Notes under the pieces: generated by a model
Told to the model about the DNA's origin: nothing
Databases searched by the model: none
What the model saw: only the letters and a program-made list of their open reading frames with translations
Assembly (NCBI GenBank): GCA_040901795.1
Contig: JBBDYH010000087.1
Span: 1 to 64,000, forward strand
DNA length: 64,000 nucleotides
Source: JBBDYH01 sp040901795
GTDB lineage: Bacteria > Planctomycetota > Planctomycetia > Pirellulales > JALHPA01
Direction: 5' to 3'
Made by a program: the position numbers and the translations under genes
Part shown: positions 16,062-23,117 of the stretch, in pieces
Layout: every line of letters starts with the position of its first letter
Numbering within the stretch: position 1 is the first letter of the stretch

Positions 16062-16814
16062 CTAGTCGCTCTCGATGCCAGCATACAGACGAATGACCTT
16101 CAACTGCGCTTCGATGATCTTGCAGTCGGCCTCGTTCACGTCCTCAGGAAACATGATGCCGCCTTCCATCGTTTTGATCGTGCCATCGGCTTCCTTCCGC
16201 CGAAACTGCATCGGTTGATTGACCATGCCGGTTGGCACCGTGGTGCTTTGCGAGTTCGAGGCCAGCGAACTGTCTTTTTTTGCGCCAGCGATCGTTGCGA
16301 CATTGGGCTTGTTCTTTTTTGGCTTCGCGCCAGTGCCTTCACGGCGCATCGAAAACCTGGGGGAGTAAGAAACCCCGGCCTCAGTCAGGATATACAAAAA
16401 GAACCGCACGCACTTGCGCAGCACTTGGTTGTCAACTTTGCCACGCTCGCGGAAGGCGTTGTCGAGCTGCGCGGCCGTTGCGTTCTCCAGCGGCAAACCA
16501 TCAATGATCGGTGTATACGCCGGCACAAGGTAGGTCTTAACACACGTCTTCCACCTGTCGGTCTTAAACGACTTCACCAAATCCTCGAACTGCTGCGTGG
16601 TTTTGCCGTTTTCCTTGACCATCCCAAAGAACTTCAGTGCGCTCAGGAAGGCACGCCAATTGCCGCTCGACATCGTTGGTGGTCGCACGCTGTTATCGAG
16701 GACATCAGGCACCATGCCGGCTTTGATGCCGGCGAGCCCAGTGTTAAAGGTCTTGTGCGGCAAGTATGGCGACGTTTGGCTGGGCATCTGAACTGGAGTC
16801 GCGTTCGCTGTCAT
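16062..16814 (-). CDS. DUF5343-like protein
   Basis: A 250-residue cytosolic protein. The N-terminal half matches the DUF5343 pattern as I know it: SPYLPHKTFNTGLAGIKAG, then SSGNWRAFLSALKFFGMVKENGKTTQQFEDLV and a conserved helical segment ending LRKCVRFFLYILTEAGV. A Lys-rich linker (about residues 165-185) leads to a short C-terminal domain. The ATG at 16814 follows AAAGG. It is divergent from the + strand cargo genes, with a palindrome between. The family function is unknown; winged-helix-like DNA binding is plausible. Confidence 0.65.
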   Translation of the reverse strand: MTANATPVQMPSQTSPYLPHKTFNTGLAGIKAGMVPDVLDNSVRPPTMSSGNWRAFLSALKFFGMVKENGKTTQQFEDLVKSFKTDRWKTCVKTYLVPAYTPIIDGLPLENATAAQLDNAFRERGKVDNQVLRKCVRFFLYILTEAGVSYSPRFSMRREGTGAKPKKNKPNVATIAGAKKDSSLASNSQSTTVPTGMVNQPMQFRRKEADGTIKTMEGGIMFPEDVNEADCKIIEAQLKVIRLYAGIESD

Positions 16815-16836
16815 GGGCTAGTGCCTTTCGGTGTGA

Positions 16837-16850
16837 TTACGTAAACGTAA
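16837..16850. promoter_or_regulatory. Candidate operator between divergent cargo genes
   Basis: TTACGT-aa-ACGTAA is an inverted repeat with 6-bp arms in the 51-base gap between the minus-strand DUF5343 gene and the + strand cargo genes. It could bind a cargo-encoded regulator. Inference only. Confidence 0.35.
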
Positions 16851-16865
16851 ACAAGCGAGGTTGAT

Positions 16866-17147
16866 ATGTCAACTACAAAATCCGCGGTGAAGGATGACGC
16901 CAAGGTGGACGTAATCATACGCGGATTCGCCGACCGACCCGGTCACCTAATCGCCACGGGTCGCGCGCCGGGGGTCGTCTATGCAGTAGGCGAAGACGAA
17001 GCCTTTCCGATGGGGTTTCACGCAGAGCGAGTTTACGCCTTTGAAAAAGAGCTGTACGACGACTTAGAGGCTGCCTTCGATCGCAGCAATTCCGCGCAAT
17101 TGGTTGCGTTGTGGAGTAGAGCACGACCGCTGGCGGAGGTCTCCTAA
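16866..17147 (+). CDS. Cargo protein of unknown function, 93 residues
   Basis: Starts at ATG 16866 with GAGG five bases upstream. The sequence has a clear domain (KVDVIIRGFADRPGHLIATGRAPGVVYAVGEDEAFPMGFHAERVYAFEKELYDDLEAAFD) that I do not recognise. Its stop codon TAA overlaps the ATG of the next gene (TAATG), so the two are translationally coupled. It is the first gene of the + strand cargo run. Confidence 0.65.
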   Translation: MSTTKSAVKDDAKVDVIIRGFADRPGHLIATGRAPGVVYAVGEDEAFPMGFHAERVYAFEKELYDDLEAAFDRSNSAQLVALWSRARPLAEVS

Positions 17148-17302
17148 TGGTGCGAAAGGCCAAAAGGCAAGCGATACCCGACGGCACGCCGTTTGACACG
17201 CTCATGCGCCGCCTAGCCAAGGTTCCCCGAGAAGAACTTGCCGCCGAGGAAAAGAAGTACGAGGCTGCGAAGCAAAAGCGCCAGCTACGTAAAAAGCGAT
17301 AG
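17147..17302 (+). CDS. Small basic cargo protein, 51 residues
   Basis: A 51-residue frame whose ATG overlaps the stop of the preceding gene (TAATG at 17145-17149), with GGAGG located inside the previous gene seven bases upstream. It is highly charged: a basic N-terminus (MVRKAKRQ), a helix (TLMRRLAKVPREELAAEEKKYEAA) and a Lys/Arg tail (KQKRQLRKKR). The coupling makes it a credible gene. Function unknown; a helical nucleic-acid- or partner-binding peptide is possible. Confidence 0.6.
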   Translation: MVRKAKRQAIPDGTPFDTLMRRLAKVPREELAAEEKKYEAAKQKRQLRKKR

Positions 17303-17408
17303 GAAGATCGATTGTGGCTGACCACACAATCGTTGACAGGAACGCGCTAGCATGCCATAACATCCATTGGGCATTGGGTTTGAGGAAAGGCCTGCTGGGG
17401 TACAGGGA

Positions 17409-17993
17409 ATGCTCGAACCGTTTCTGTTTGGCGCGAAACGCCAAGGTATTGTGGTGCAGACGCACAAAGGCTCGCCCATTCAGAATTACATTGCACCTCC
17501 GCCCAGCCAGTACCACGTGAATTGCTATTACGGCGTGCTACGTCCTACACATGGCAAGCAGTGGGAACCTAGGAAAGATGCCGTCGGCGTCTACAACTGT
17601 GCTGGCATGGTGTGGGCCAACCGCCGCACTTGCCTCACTGAACCCGAGGAATGGGAACTCATTTTGAACGAGGATGGCTACCGAAAACTGGATAATGAGG
17701 ACGATGCTGACATAGGCGATGTGGCAGTTTATCGAAATCGTGTTGACGGCGAGATCATGCACGTAGCAAGAGTTTGCCGCAAGCAGCGACTGCATACACC
17801 CGGCGGCGAGCCGTCCAAACCGATTCTCCGAGCACTTAGTAAATGGGACCAATCCTGCGGGGAGGACATTCACGCCCTGCCAGATGTGCACATTGACGGA
17901 GGCACACCGTTTCATATTGAAATCTGGACTGATAGGCCTGCAAAACCGACTCCACAAATTGCGCAGGTTCCAGAACTGCTACTACCACTATGA
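17409..17993 (+). CDS. NlpC/P60-like cysteine peptidase-type cargo protein
   Basis: A 194-residue protein (ATG 17409; a TTG at 17367 could add 14 residues). The arrangement YNCAGMVWANRR (candidate catalytic Cys), about 50 residues, then IGDVAVYRN...GEIMHVARV (candidate catalytic His) follows the NlpC/P60 order Cys-GD-His. The N-terminal part (NYIAPPPSQYHVNCYYGVL) is unusual. It could be a peptidase, amidase or transglutaminase-like enzyme. It has no signal peptide, so it acts in the cytosol or on a partner. The next gene overlaps it by ATGA. Confidence 0.5.
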   Translation: MLEPFLFGAKRQGIVVQTHKGSPIQNYIAPPPSQYHVNCYYGVLRPTHGKQWEPRKDAVGVYNCAGMVWANRRTCLTEPEEWELILNEDGYRKLDNEDDADIGDVAVYRNRVDGEIMHVARVCRKQRLHTPGGEPSKPILRALSKWDQSCGEDIHALPDVHIDGGTPFHIEIWTDRPAKPTPQIAQVPELLLPL

Positions 17994-18475
17994 ACCAATT
18001 AGCTAAATTAACTTCGGAAGAGTTTTTTGCCTCAATCGGTACGCCGTCGTCACCAAAGGCGCTTCGACGATACTTGCATCTGTGCACTGAAGTAAAGGAA
18101 GTGCGAACGTCTCTAGCGAGTGGCCAAATATCAGAGGAAACAATTCGTCGTTTTGTCGATGAACTCAAGGCGCACTTCGTTCGCGGTGTGCAGTTCCCCT
18201 ATGAATTGACTCTGGCTGCACTTGCAGTGGCGTTAGAAACATGGCGAACAGACTTCGCGGACAACTATTTGCTGGATCTCGCCAGACTGAGGGGGTACTC
18301 GGAAATGCATATCGCGCCGCGGATCGCCGGATTGTGCCTTTCTGGGCGACAAAAAGCCCCGAAGTTCATCAAGATGGCCTTCAATCAAAAGAATCGGCTG
18401 CAACAGTACTGGCGGGCGATTTCCAATCAGCGTCCATTGACGACAGACTCTTCCGTAACGCGATTCAATGTCTAA
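17990..18475 (+). CDS. Cargo protein of unknown function, 161 residues
   Basis: A 161-residue mostly helical protein. Its ATG overlaps the TGA of the NlpC/P60-like gene (17990-17993), so the two are probably made in fixed ratio and may interact, for example as enzyme and partner or immunity protein. Visible segments: LTSEEFFASIGTP, a helix YLHLCTEVKEVRTSLA and LTLAALAVALETWRTDFADNYLLDLA. No family is recognised. The local sequence is more AT-rich than the host genes around the element. Confidence 0.6.
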   Translation: MNQLAKLTSEEFFASIGTPSSPKALRRYLHLCTEVKEVRTSLASGQISEETIRRFVDELKAHFVRGVQFPYELTLAALAVALETWRTDFADNYLLDLARLRGYSEMHIAPRIAGLCLSGRQKAPKFIKMAFNQKNRLQQYWRAISNQRPLTTDSSVTRFNV

Positions 18476-18478
18476 GTG

Positions 18479-18877
18479 ATGCCAGAACTTGAATACTTCG
18501 TTGTCGCTGAGGCGCATGCTGTGGATCGGACTTCAAATTCGATTAGCATTTATAACGTGCTTAACGAACTGAAGTACGACAGATTTCCAGTCGATATTCC
18601 GCGGCTCGTATTCGTTTCCTGTTGGATTTCCTCTCCCGAGGAAGTGAGTCAACGGCTGAATTCTCAAATAGCGTATCGCATCGATCTGCCTGATTTGCCA
18701 ACGACTCCATTCAGAATGAACTTTACTTCGGAGGCAGAGTTTCAGAATTTAATCGCAGAGTTTTTCGGTTTGCGAGTGAATGCTCCAACGACGTTCAAAA
18801 TTGAGCTGCTCTTTAACAACGAACACAAGGCTTATCACACGATCAAAGTAATGGAAAGTGTGTCCGTAGCCCCTTAA
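18479..18877 (+). CDS. DUF6941-like cargo protein
   Basis: A 132-residue beta-rich protein starting at ATG 18479, three bases after the preceding stop (a GTG at 18476 is an alternative). The opening MPELEYFVVAEAHAVDRTSNSISIYNVLNEL followed by FPVDIPRLVFVSCW fits the DUF6941 layout (early acidic/Ala motif, then a Pro-preceded beta strand). The role of that family is unknown. It is the last gene of the + strand cargo run and is convergent with the transposase. Confidence 0.6.
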   Translation: MPELEYFVVAEAHAVDRTSNSISIYNVLNELKYDRFPVDIPRLVFVSCWISSPEEVSQRLNSQIAYRIDLPDLPTTPFRMNFTSEAEFQNLIAEFFGLRVNAPTTFKIELLFNNEHKAYHTIKVMESVSVAP

Positions 18878-18881
18878 TGTT

Positions 18882-19817
18882 TCAGCCAGCCCGGCCGACT
18901 AGCTCCTTGTACTGCAACCGCTTGCCGGGCGTCGCGTGCATGACCTCCAAGAACCGCGTTGCGTCGTTGCCGTTGCGCTTGTTGAAGCGGAAGACTTCTT
19001 CGTCGATGTACTTGCCCAGGTGAAACGGCGCGACCGCGACGTAGGTGCCCTTGAGTGCTCGCTTCAAAAGCGACCAAAAATTCTCCATCCCGTTCGTGTG
19101 AACGCGCCCCTCGACGTAAGATTTTGCATGGTCGATGACTTGATGAACGTATTCGTCGCTCAGACCTTCGTACGACCGAAGCGCGTCGGTGTAGACGTTA
19201 GCGCCGGTCTCGACATTCTTTCGCACAACCGCTTGCAAGGTCGGACGCTTTTGATCGGGAACCACTTCGCAATGAACGTTCCCGCCGCGCTCTAACAGCC
19301 CCTGCACGATGGCCTTGCCCACCGCGCCGCGGCCTTTGACTTTCCGCTTGCCGGCGTGCATGTTCCTTGCTTTGCCGCCGATGAACGTTTCGTCGCTTTC
19401 GATCTCGCCGATTATCTTGCGGAAGCTCTTGGTTCTCATCGCCAAGCGAACCCGGTGCAGCATGTGCCATGCAGATTTTTGCGTCACGCCGATCGCGCGG
19501 GCCAGTTCGCAACTGCTGATGCCGTTCTTGGCGTTGGCGATGGACCAGACCGCGACGAACCACTTGTCGAGTCCAAGCGGAGAATCCTCGAAGATTGTCC
19601 CGACCTTGGCCGAGAACTGTTTTCGGCAGACCTGATCCTTGCACTGGAACATCCGCCGCGACTTGATTCTTCCGATCTTCTCGCCGCCGCACTTGGGGCA
19701 GGTGATCTTCCCGTCTGGCCACTTAATGCGGACCATGTACTCATGGCACACGTCCAGATCGGAGAAGTAGCGGACGGCTTCCAAAAGCGTGGTCGGATTG
19801 TAGGATGTGGTGCTCAT
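18882..19817 (-). CDS. IS1595 family transposase
   Basis: A 311-residue transposase. An N-terminal zinc ribbon (CPKCGG, then CKDQVCRKQF) precedes the catalytic core: ESDETFIGGK (first Asp), ANVYTDALRSYEGL (second Asp) and the ISXO2-like signature HTNGMENFWSLLKRALKGTY (Asn, Lys). The length is normal and the frame intact, so the enzyme is probably active. Its start lies 25 bases inside the right terminal repeat. It is the only recombinase in the element. Confidence 0.95.
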   Translation of the reverse strand: MSTTSYNPTTLLEAVRYFSDLDVCHEYMVRIKWPDGKITCPKCGGEKIGRIKSRRMFQCKDQVCRKQFSAKVGTIFEDSPLGLDKWFVAVWSIANAKNGISSCELARAIGVTQKSAWHMLHRVRLAMRTKSFRKIIGEIESDETFIGGKARNMHAGKRKVKGRGAVGKAIVQGLLERGGNVHCEVVPDQKRPTLQAVVRKNVETGANVYTDALRSYEGLSDEYVHQVIDHAKSYVEGRVHTNGMENFWSLLKRALKGTYVAVAPFHLGKYIDEEVFRFNKRNGNDATRFLEVMHATPGKRLQYKELVGRAG

Positions 19818-19865
19818 GCCGTCATTTTATCACCGCATCCATGATGAGTCAAGTATATAATTACC

Positions 19866-19960
19866 CTAACAATCGTAACCCGACGCGTAAGCGAGGCCGA
19901 ATCTGCCGGTTCCTCGCTCACGCTTCGGGTTACTGTCTGCCGGTTGTGTTAGCGGTTCTT
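19866..19960. repeat. Right target duplication and remainder of the interrupted palindromic repeat
   Basis: Begins with CTAACAAT (right target duplication, 19866-19873), then AACCCGACGCGTAAGCGAGG...CCTCGCTCACGCTTCGGGTT and ends in TGTTAGCGGTTCTTA. Joined to 15498-15513 it rebuilds a copy of the repeat that is intact at 27096-27200 in the opposite orientation. Confidence 0.9.
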
Positions 19961-21599
19961 ACTCAAACAACGGCACATGGCAGAATCTCCCGACGTCGAA
20001 GACACCCTCCGGGCCGAGTTTCAACTCCGGAATGACCGTCAGCGCCATGAATGAGAGCGTCATGAAAGGCGCAGTGAGTGTCGAACCGAGGTCCTTGGCC
20101 AGCCGGTCGAGCCGCGAATAGTCGGCGGCGACCTGGTGGCCGTCGCCCGCCGACATCAGGCCGGCAATGGGGAGCGGCAGCACGTCGATCTGTCCCCCCC
20201 GAGCTACCGAGATACCGCCGCGGGCGTCAATCACGGCGTTTACTGCCGCCGCCAGTTCGTCGTCGGATGTGCCGACCGCGATGATGTTGTGCGAATCGTG
20301 CGAGACGCTCGAGGCGATGGCGCCATGTTTGAGACCAAAGTTCTTGACGAACGCCACGGCCGGCTTGCCACCACCGTAGCGATCGCAGAGAACCATCTTC
20401 AAGAGATCGCGCTCGACATCAGACGCGACCTCGCCATTTTCAACTCGCGGTGCGATCCGCAACCGGTTTGTGACCAACTGTCCATCGATGGCTTCGATCG
20501 CCTGCAGTTCGCCCGCCTGTGCGGGTACGCGAAACTCGTCAGGCCTCTTCCGTGGTGTCTCAAAGTTGTTCACGATTACCGGCTCGACGCGCGGCAAAAG
20601 CGACCGCCCATCCTCGGCCACAAGCTGCCCCTCGATGAACACGCGGCGAACATTCCAATCGCGCAGGGTGTCGACCTCAATCAGATCCGCAGCATCTCCA
20701 GGCCGCAACAGACCCACGTCCAGCCGGTAGTGCAGCGCAGGGTTTATGCAGGCCACCCGCAAGACCTGAAACAAGTCGTGCCCTTTGTCCAGGCTGCGGC
20801 GCACAAGCTGGTTGATATGGCCGCCGACTAACTCGTCGGGGTGCTTATCGTCGCTGCAGAACATACAGTGTTCGGAGTATCGCTCGATCAGCGGATGCAG
20901 CGCCTCGAAATCCTTGGCGGCCGAGCCCTCGCGGATGATCAGCTTCATCCCGCGCTCGAGCTTCTCCAACCCCTCCTCATAAGCGCGGCTCTCGTGGTCG
21001 GTGCTGATCCCGGCGGCGAGGTACTTCGCCAGCGCGTCGCCGCGCAACCCGGGGCAATGTCCATCGACCGGCTTTTCCCGTTCTTTCGCCGCGGCAATCT
21101 TAGCGAGCACCTCGGCGTCGTCGTGCAGCACCCCCGGGAAGTTCATCATCTCGCTCAAGTACCGGATGCGGTCATCGTCCAACAGCCCGGCGACTCCGCG
21201 GCGATCGATCACGCCTCCCGCCTTGTCGAACGGAGTGGCGGGCACGCATGAGGGCGCGCCGAAATGAAACTTCAGCGGCGATTGCACGGCGTTCTCGACC
21301 ATATACCACACGCCGTCCGCGCCCAGCACATTCGCGATTTCGTGAGGATCGGAAACCGTGGCCACGGTGCCGTGCACGACCGCCAGCCGAGCAAACTCCG
21401 TCGGCACGAGCATCGAGCTCTCGATGTGGACGTGGGCGTCGATGAACCCAGGCAGCAAATACCGCTCGTCGGAGCGCTCCTCGCTGATCTCGTGGAATTC
21501 GTGGATGCGGCCATCGCGGATCACCAGCCGCGCATGGTAAATCCGCTGGGCGAGCGCATCGACGACATTCCCAGCGATTTCGAATGAGGCCTTGTTCAT
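19959..21599 (-). CDS. ade: Adenine deaminase
   Basis: A 546-residue amidohydrolase that converts adenine to hypoxanthine in purine salvage. The metal-binding signature GFIDAHVHIESSM near residue 52, VSDPHEIANVLG, CFCSDDKHPDELV-like (MFCSDDKHPDEL) and the C-terminal HDSHNIIAVGTSDDELAAAVN block identify the family. The stop codon lies at the edge of the interrupted intergenic repeat; the transposon therefore sits only about 95 bases past its 3' end. Confidence 0.95.
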   Translation of the reverse strand: MNKASFEIAGNVVDALAQRIYHARLVIRDGRIHEFHEISEERSDERYLLPGFIDAHVHIESSMLVPTEFARLAVVHGTVATVSDPHEIANVLGADGVWYMVENAVQSPLKFHFGAPSCVPATPFDKAGGVIDRRGVAGLLDDDRIRYLSEMMNFPGVLHDDAEVLAKIAAAKEREKPVDGHCPGLRGDALAKYLAAGISTDHESRAYEEGLEKLERGMKLIIREGSAAKDFEALHPLIERYSEHCMFCSDDKHPDELVGGHINQLVRRSLDKGHDLFQVLRVACINPALHYRLDVGLLRPGDAADLIEVDTLRDWNVRRVFIEGQLVAEDGRSLLPRVEPVIVNNFETPRKRPDEFRVPAQAGELQAIEAIDGQLVTNRLRIAPRVENGEVASDVERDLLKMVLCDRYGGGKPAVAFVKNFGLKHGAIASSVSHDSHNIIAVGTSDDELAAAVNAVIDARGGISVARGGQIDVLPLPIAGLMSAGDGHQVAADYSRLDRLAKDLGSTLTAPFMTLSFMALTVIPELKLGPEGVFDVGRFCHVPLFE

Positions 21600-21765
21600 C
21601 GATTGACGTCTGTAGCGGTCGTATGGGTTGAATGGTGCAATCCTGACCTATTTTGGCCAATGGCCGCCGTTCCTTTCCGCCGCCTGGGGCCGCGGTTATC
21701 ATAAACATCAGGGCTCGCGAGGGGCTAGAGTGCCGGTCGGCGTCGTTTTTTGCTTCGAGGCGCGC

Positions 21766-22038
21766 ATGTCGCAAGCCATTGTCAATCCCGGGGAGCTGCG
21801 GCGTTTCGCCCAACAGCTCAAGCATTTCAATAGCGAGTTGCTCGCCAACCTCGCCGCGCTGCAGCGTCAGGCGATCAACCTCGGCTCGACGTGGCGCGAC
21901 CAGGAGCACCAAAAGTTCACCGAAGAGTTCGAGCAGAGCATCAAGTCGATCAGCCGCTTCGTCGAGGCCAACGAGCAATATATTCCCTTCTTATTGCGCA
22001 AGGCGGATCGGATCGACGAATACTTGCAGCAGCGGTGA
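21766..22038 (+). CDS. WXG100-like protein, first of the cluster
   Basis: A 90-residue helical-hairpin protein. The sequence (VNPGELRRFAQQLKHFNSELLANLAALQRQAINLGSTWRDQEHQKFTEEFEQSIKSI) has the WXG100 layout: helix, central turn with Trp (STWRD, in place of WXG), second helix. Such proteins are small substrates or partners of type VII secretion ATPases. It is the first gene of a + strand run ending in an FtsK/EssC-like ATPase. ATG 21766 is chosen; the open frame begins earlier but lacks the family pattern. Confidence 0.7.
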   Translation: MSQAIVNPGELRRFAQQLKHFNSELLANLAALQRQAINLGSTWRDQEHQKFTEEFEQSIKSISRFVEANEQYIPFLLRKADRIDEYLQQR

Positions 22039-22043
22039 GCTTC

Positions 22044-22739
22044 ATGTCGGCCAACGTTCAGGCGGTCAGTGCGATCTCGGAGTTTCGCTCGGCGCTGTGC
22101 ACCTTTATCGTCGAAGCCCGGCAGGCGCTGGCAGCGATCGAGATGGAGGCTCGCCGAGCGCTCGAGTACATCACCGAGGACCAGGCGCAGGCCTGGAACG
22201 TAGAAGTCCGCCGCGGCCGTGAAAGAGTACAAGAGTGTAAGATCGAGATTCACAACACGCGGACCTTCAAGCGCATTGCCAACTACACCCCCTCTTGCAT
22301 CGACGAAAAGAAGGCGCTCGCCAAGGCGGAGCGCCGGCTGCAAGTAGCCGAAATCAAGGTCGAAGCCGTGCGGCATTGGGGGCGGCTGGCGGAGCAGGCG
22401 TTTCGGGAGTTTCAGGCCCGCCTGGCGCAGTTCCTCAGCATGCTCGATGGCGAACTGCCCAAAGGCGTCGCCACGCTCGAACGGATGATGGCGTCGCTGG
22501 ACCGGTATTTCACAGCCGAAGTTCCACGAGCGCTACGTGAGGTCGCCACGCGCAGTGCCGAGCCAGGTTCAATGGCCGTCGCCGATCCGCCGGCAGCCGC
22601 AGCCCTCGAGCAAGAAGCCAAAGTCGGCGATGCGGTCGCGCTACAGCCTGATGAGCAATCCGATTCGCACACCGTTCCACTCGCGACCAACGAGACCGAC
22701 GGTGAACACACAGAGATACCGGCCTTGAGAGAGACATGA
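22044..22739 (+). CDS. Helical protein of the T7SS-like cluster
   Basis: A 231-residue protein starting six bases after the WXG100-like gene. It is strongly helical, with coiled-coil-like stretches (FRSALCTFIVEARQALAAIEMEARRALEYI, about residues 12-45; LAKAERRLQVAEIKVEAVRHW, about 95-120) and a disordered acidic tail (about 180-231). No family is recognised. It overlaps the next gene by ATGA. A structural or substrate role in the secretion-like cluster is inferred from position. Confidence 0.65.
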   Translation: MSANVQAVSAISEFRSALCTFIVEARQALAAIEMEARRALEYITEDQAQAWNVEVRRGRERVQECKIEIHNTRTFKRIANYTPSCIDEKKALAKAERRLQVAEIKVEAVRHWGRLAEQAFREFQARLAQFLSMLDGELPKGVATLERMMASLDRYFTAEVPRALREVATRSAEPGSMAVADPPAAAALEQEAKVGDAVALQPDEQSDSHTVPLATNETDGEHTEIPALRET

Positions 22740-22957
22740 AAGTCGGCGACATCCATTCCGGCGCGGTCAAGCTCGAGCAGGCGATGCGGACGATCATGCT
22801 GCGCTGGGAGCATACAAAAACCATTTGGCGTGACACCGCAAGCAAAAACTTCGAGGACAAGTACTTGGCCGATCTGGAGCCGCAAGTGAAGGTCATTATC
22901 GAGGCCGCCGCCCGCCTCGCCGAAGTCCTCGACCGTGCTCAGCAGGAGGTCACTTAA
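22736..22957 (+). CDS. Second WXG100-like small protein
   Basis: A 73-residue helical-hairpin protein translationally coupled to the gene before it (ATGA, 22736-22739). The pattern SGAVKLEQAMRTIMLRWEHTKTIWRDTASKNFEDKYLADLEPQVKVIIEAA has two helices and a central IWRD turn, like the STWRD turn of the first WXG100-like protein. The pair could form a heterodimeric substrate. The downstream gene encodes the ATPase. Confidence 0.65.
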   Translation: MKVGDIHSGAVKLEQAMRTIMLRWEHTKTIWRDTASKNFEDKYLADLEPQVKVIIEAAARLAEVLDRAQQEVT

Positions 22958-23117
22958 TAGGAGATGGCGGGGATACGCAGGGAGATCAGGGGATGATGCA
23001 GAAGCACGAAACGCGACGCGAGACCGTCTCCTTGTCTCCCAGTCTCCTCGTCTCCCAGTCTCCTTGTCTCCTTGTCTCGCCTGAACCCTGAACCCCGAAC
23101 CCTGAACCCTCCCCTCC
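22958..23117. repeat. Short tandem-like repeats before the ATPase gene
   Basis: Contains several units of GTCTCC(T/C)(T/C)GTCTCCCAGTCTCC (23025-23077) and CCTGAACC(C) (23080-23110), directly before the start codon at 23118. The same two motifs occur before other genes (14735-14760 and 38678-38710). Confidence 0.7.

Larger units (their letters stand above)
15514..19865. mobile_element. IS1595-type transposon with cargo genes, 4,352 bp
   Basis: The element is bounded by 24-bp imperfect terminal inverted repeats: left 15514-15537 and right 19842-19865, both reading GG(C/T)AA(C/T)TATA(G/T) then ACTTGACTCATCA inward, with three mismatches. An 8-bp target duplication CTAACAAT flanks both ends exactly (15506-15513 and 19866-19873), the length known for the IS1595 family. 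It carries an IS1595 transposase at its right end and seven or more other genes. Several IS1595 subgroups are known to carry passenger genes. Perfect duplication and an intact transposase suggest a recent insertion. Confidence 0.93.
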
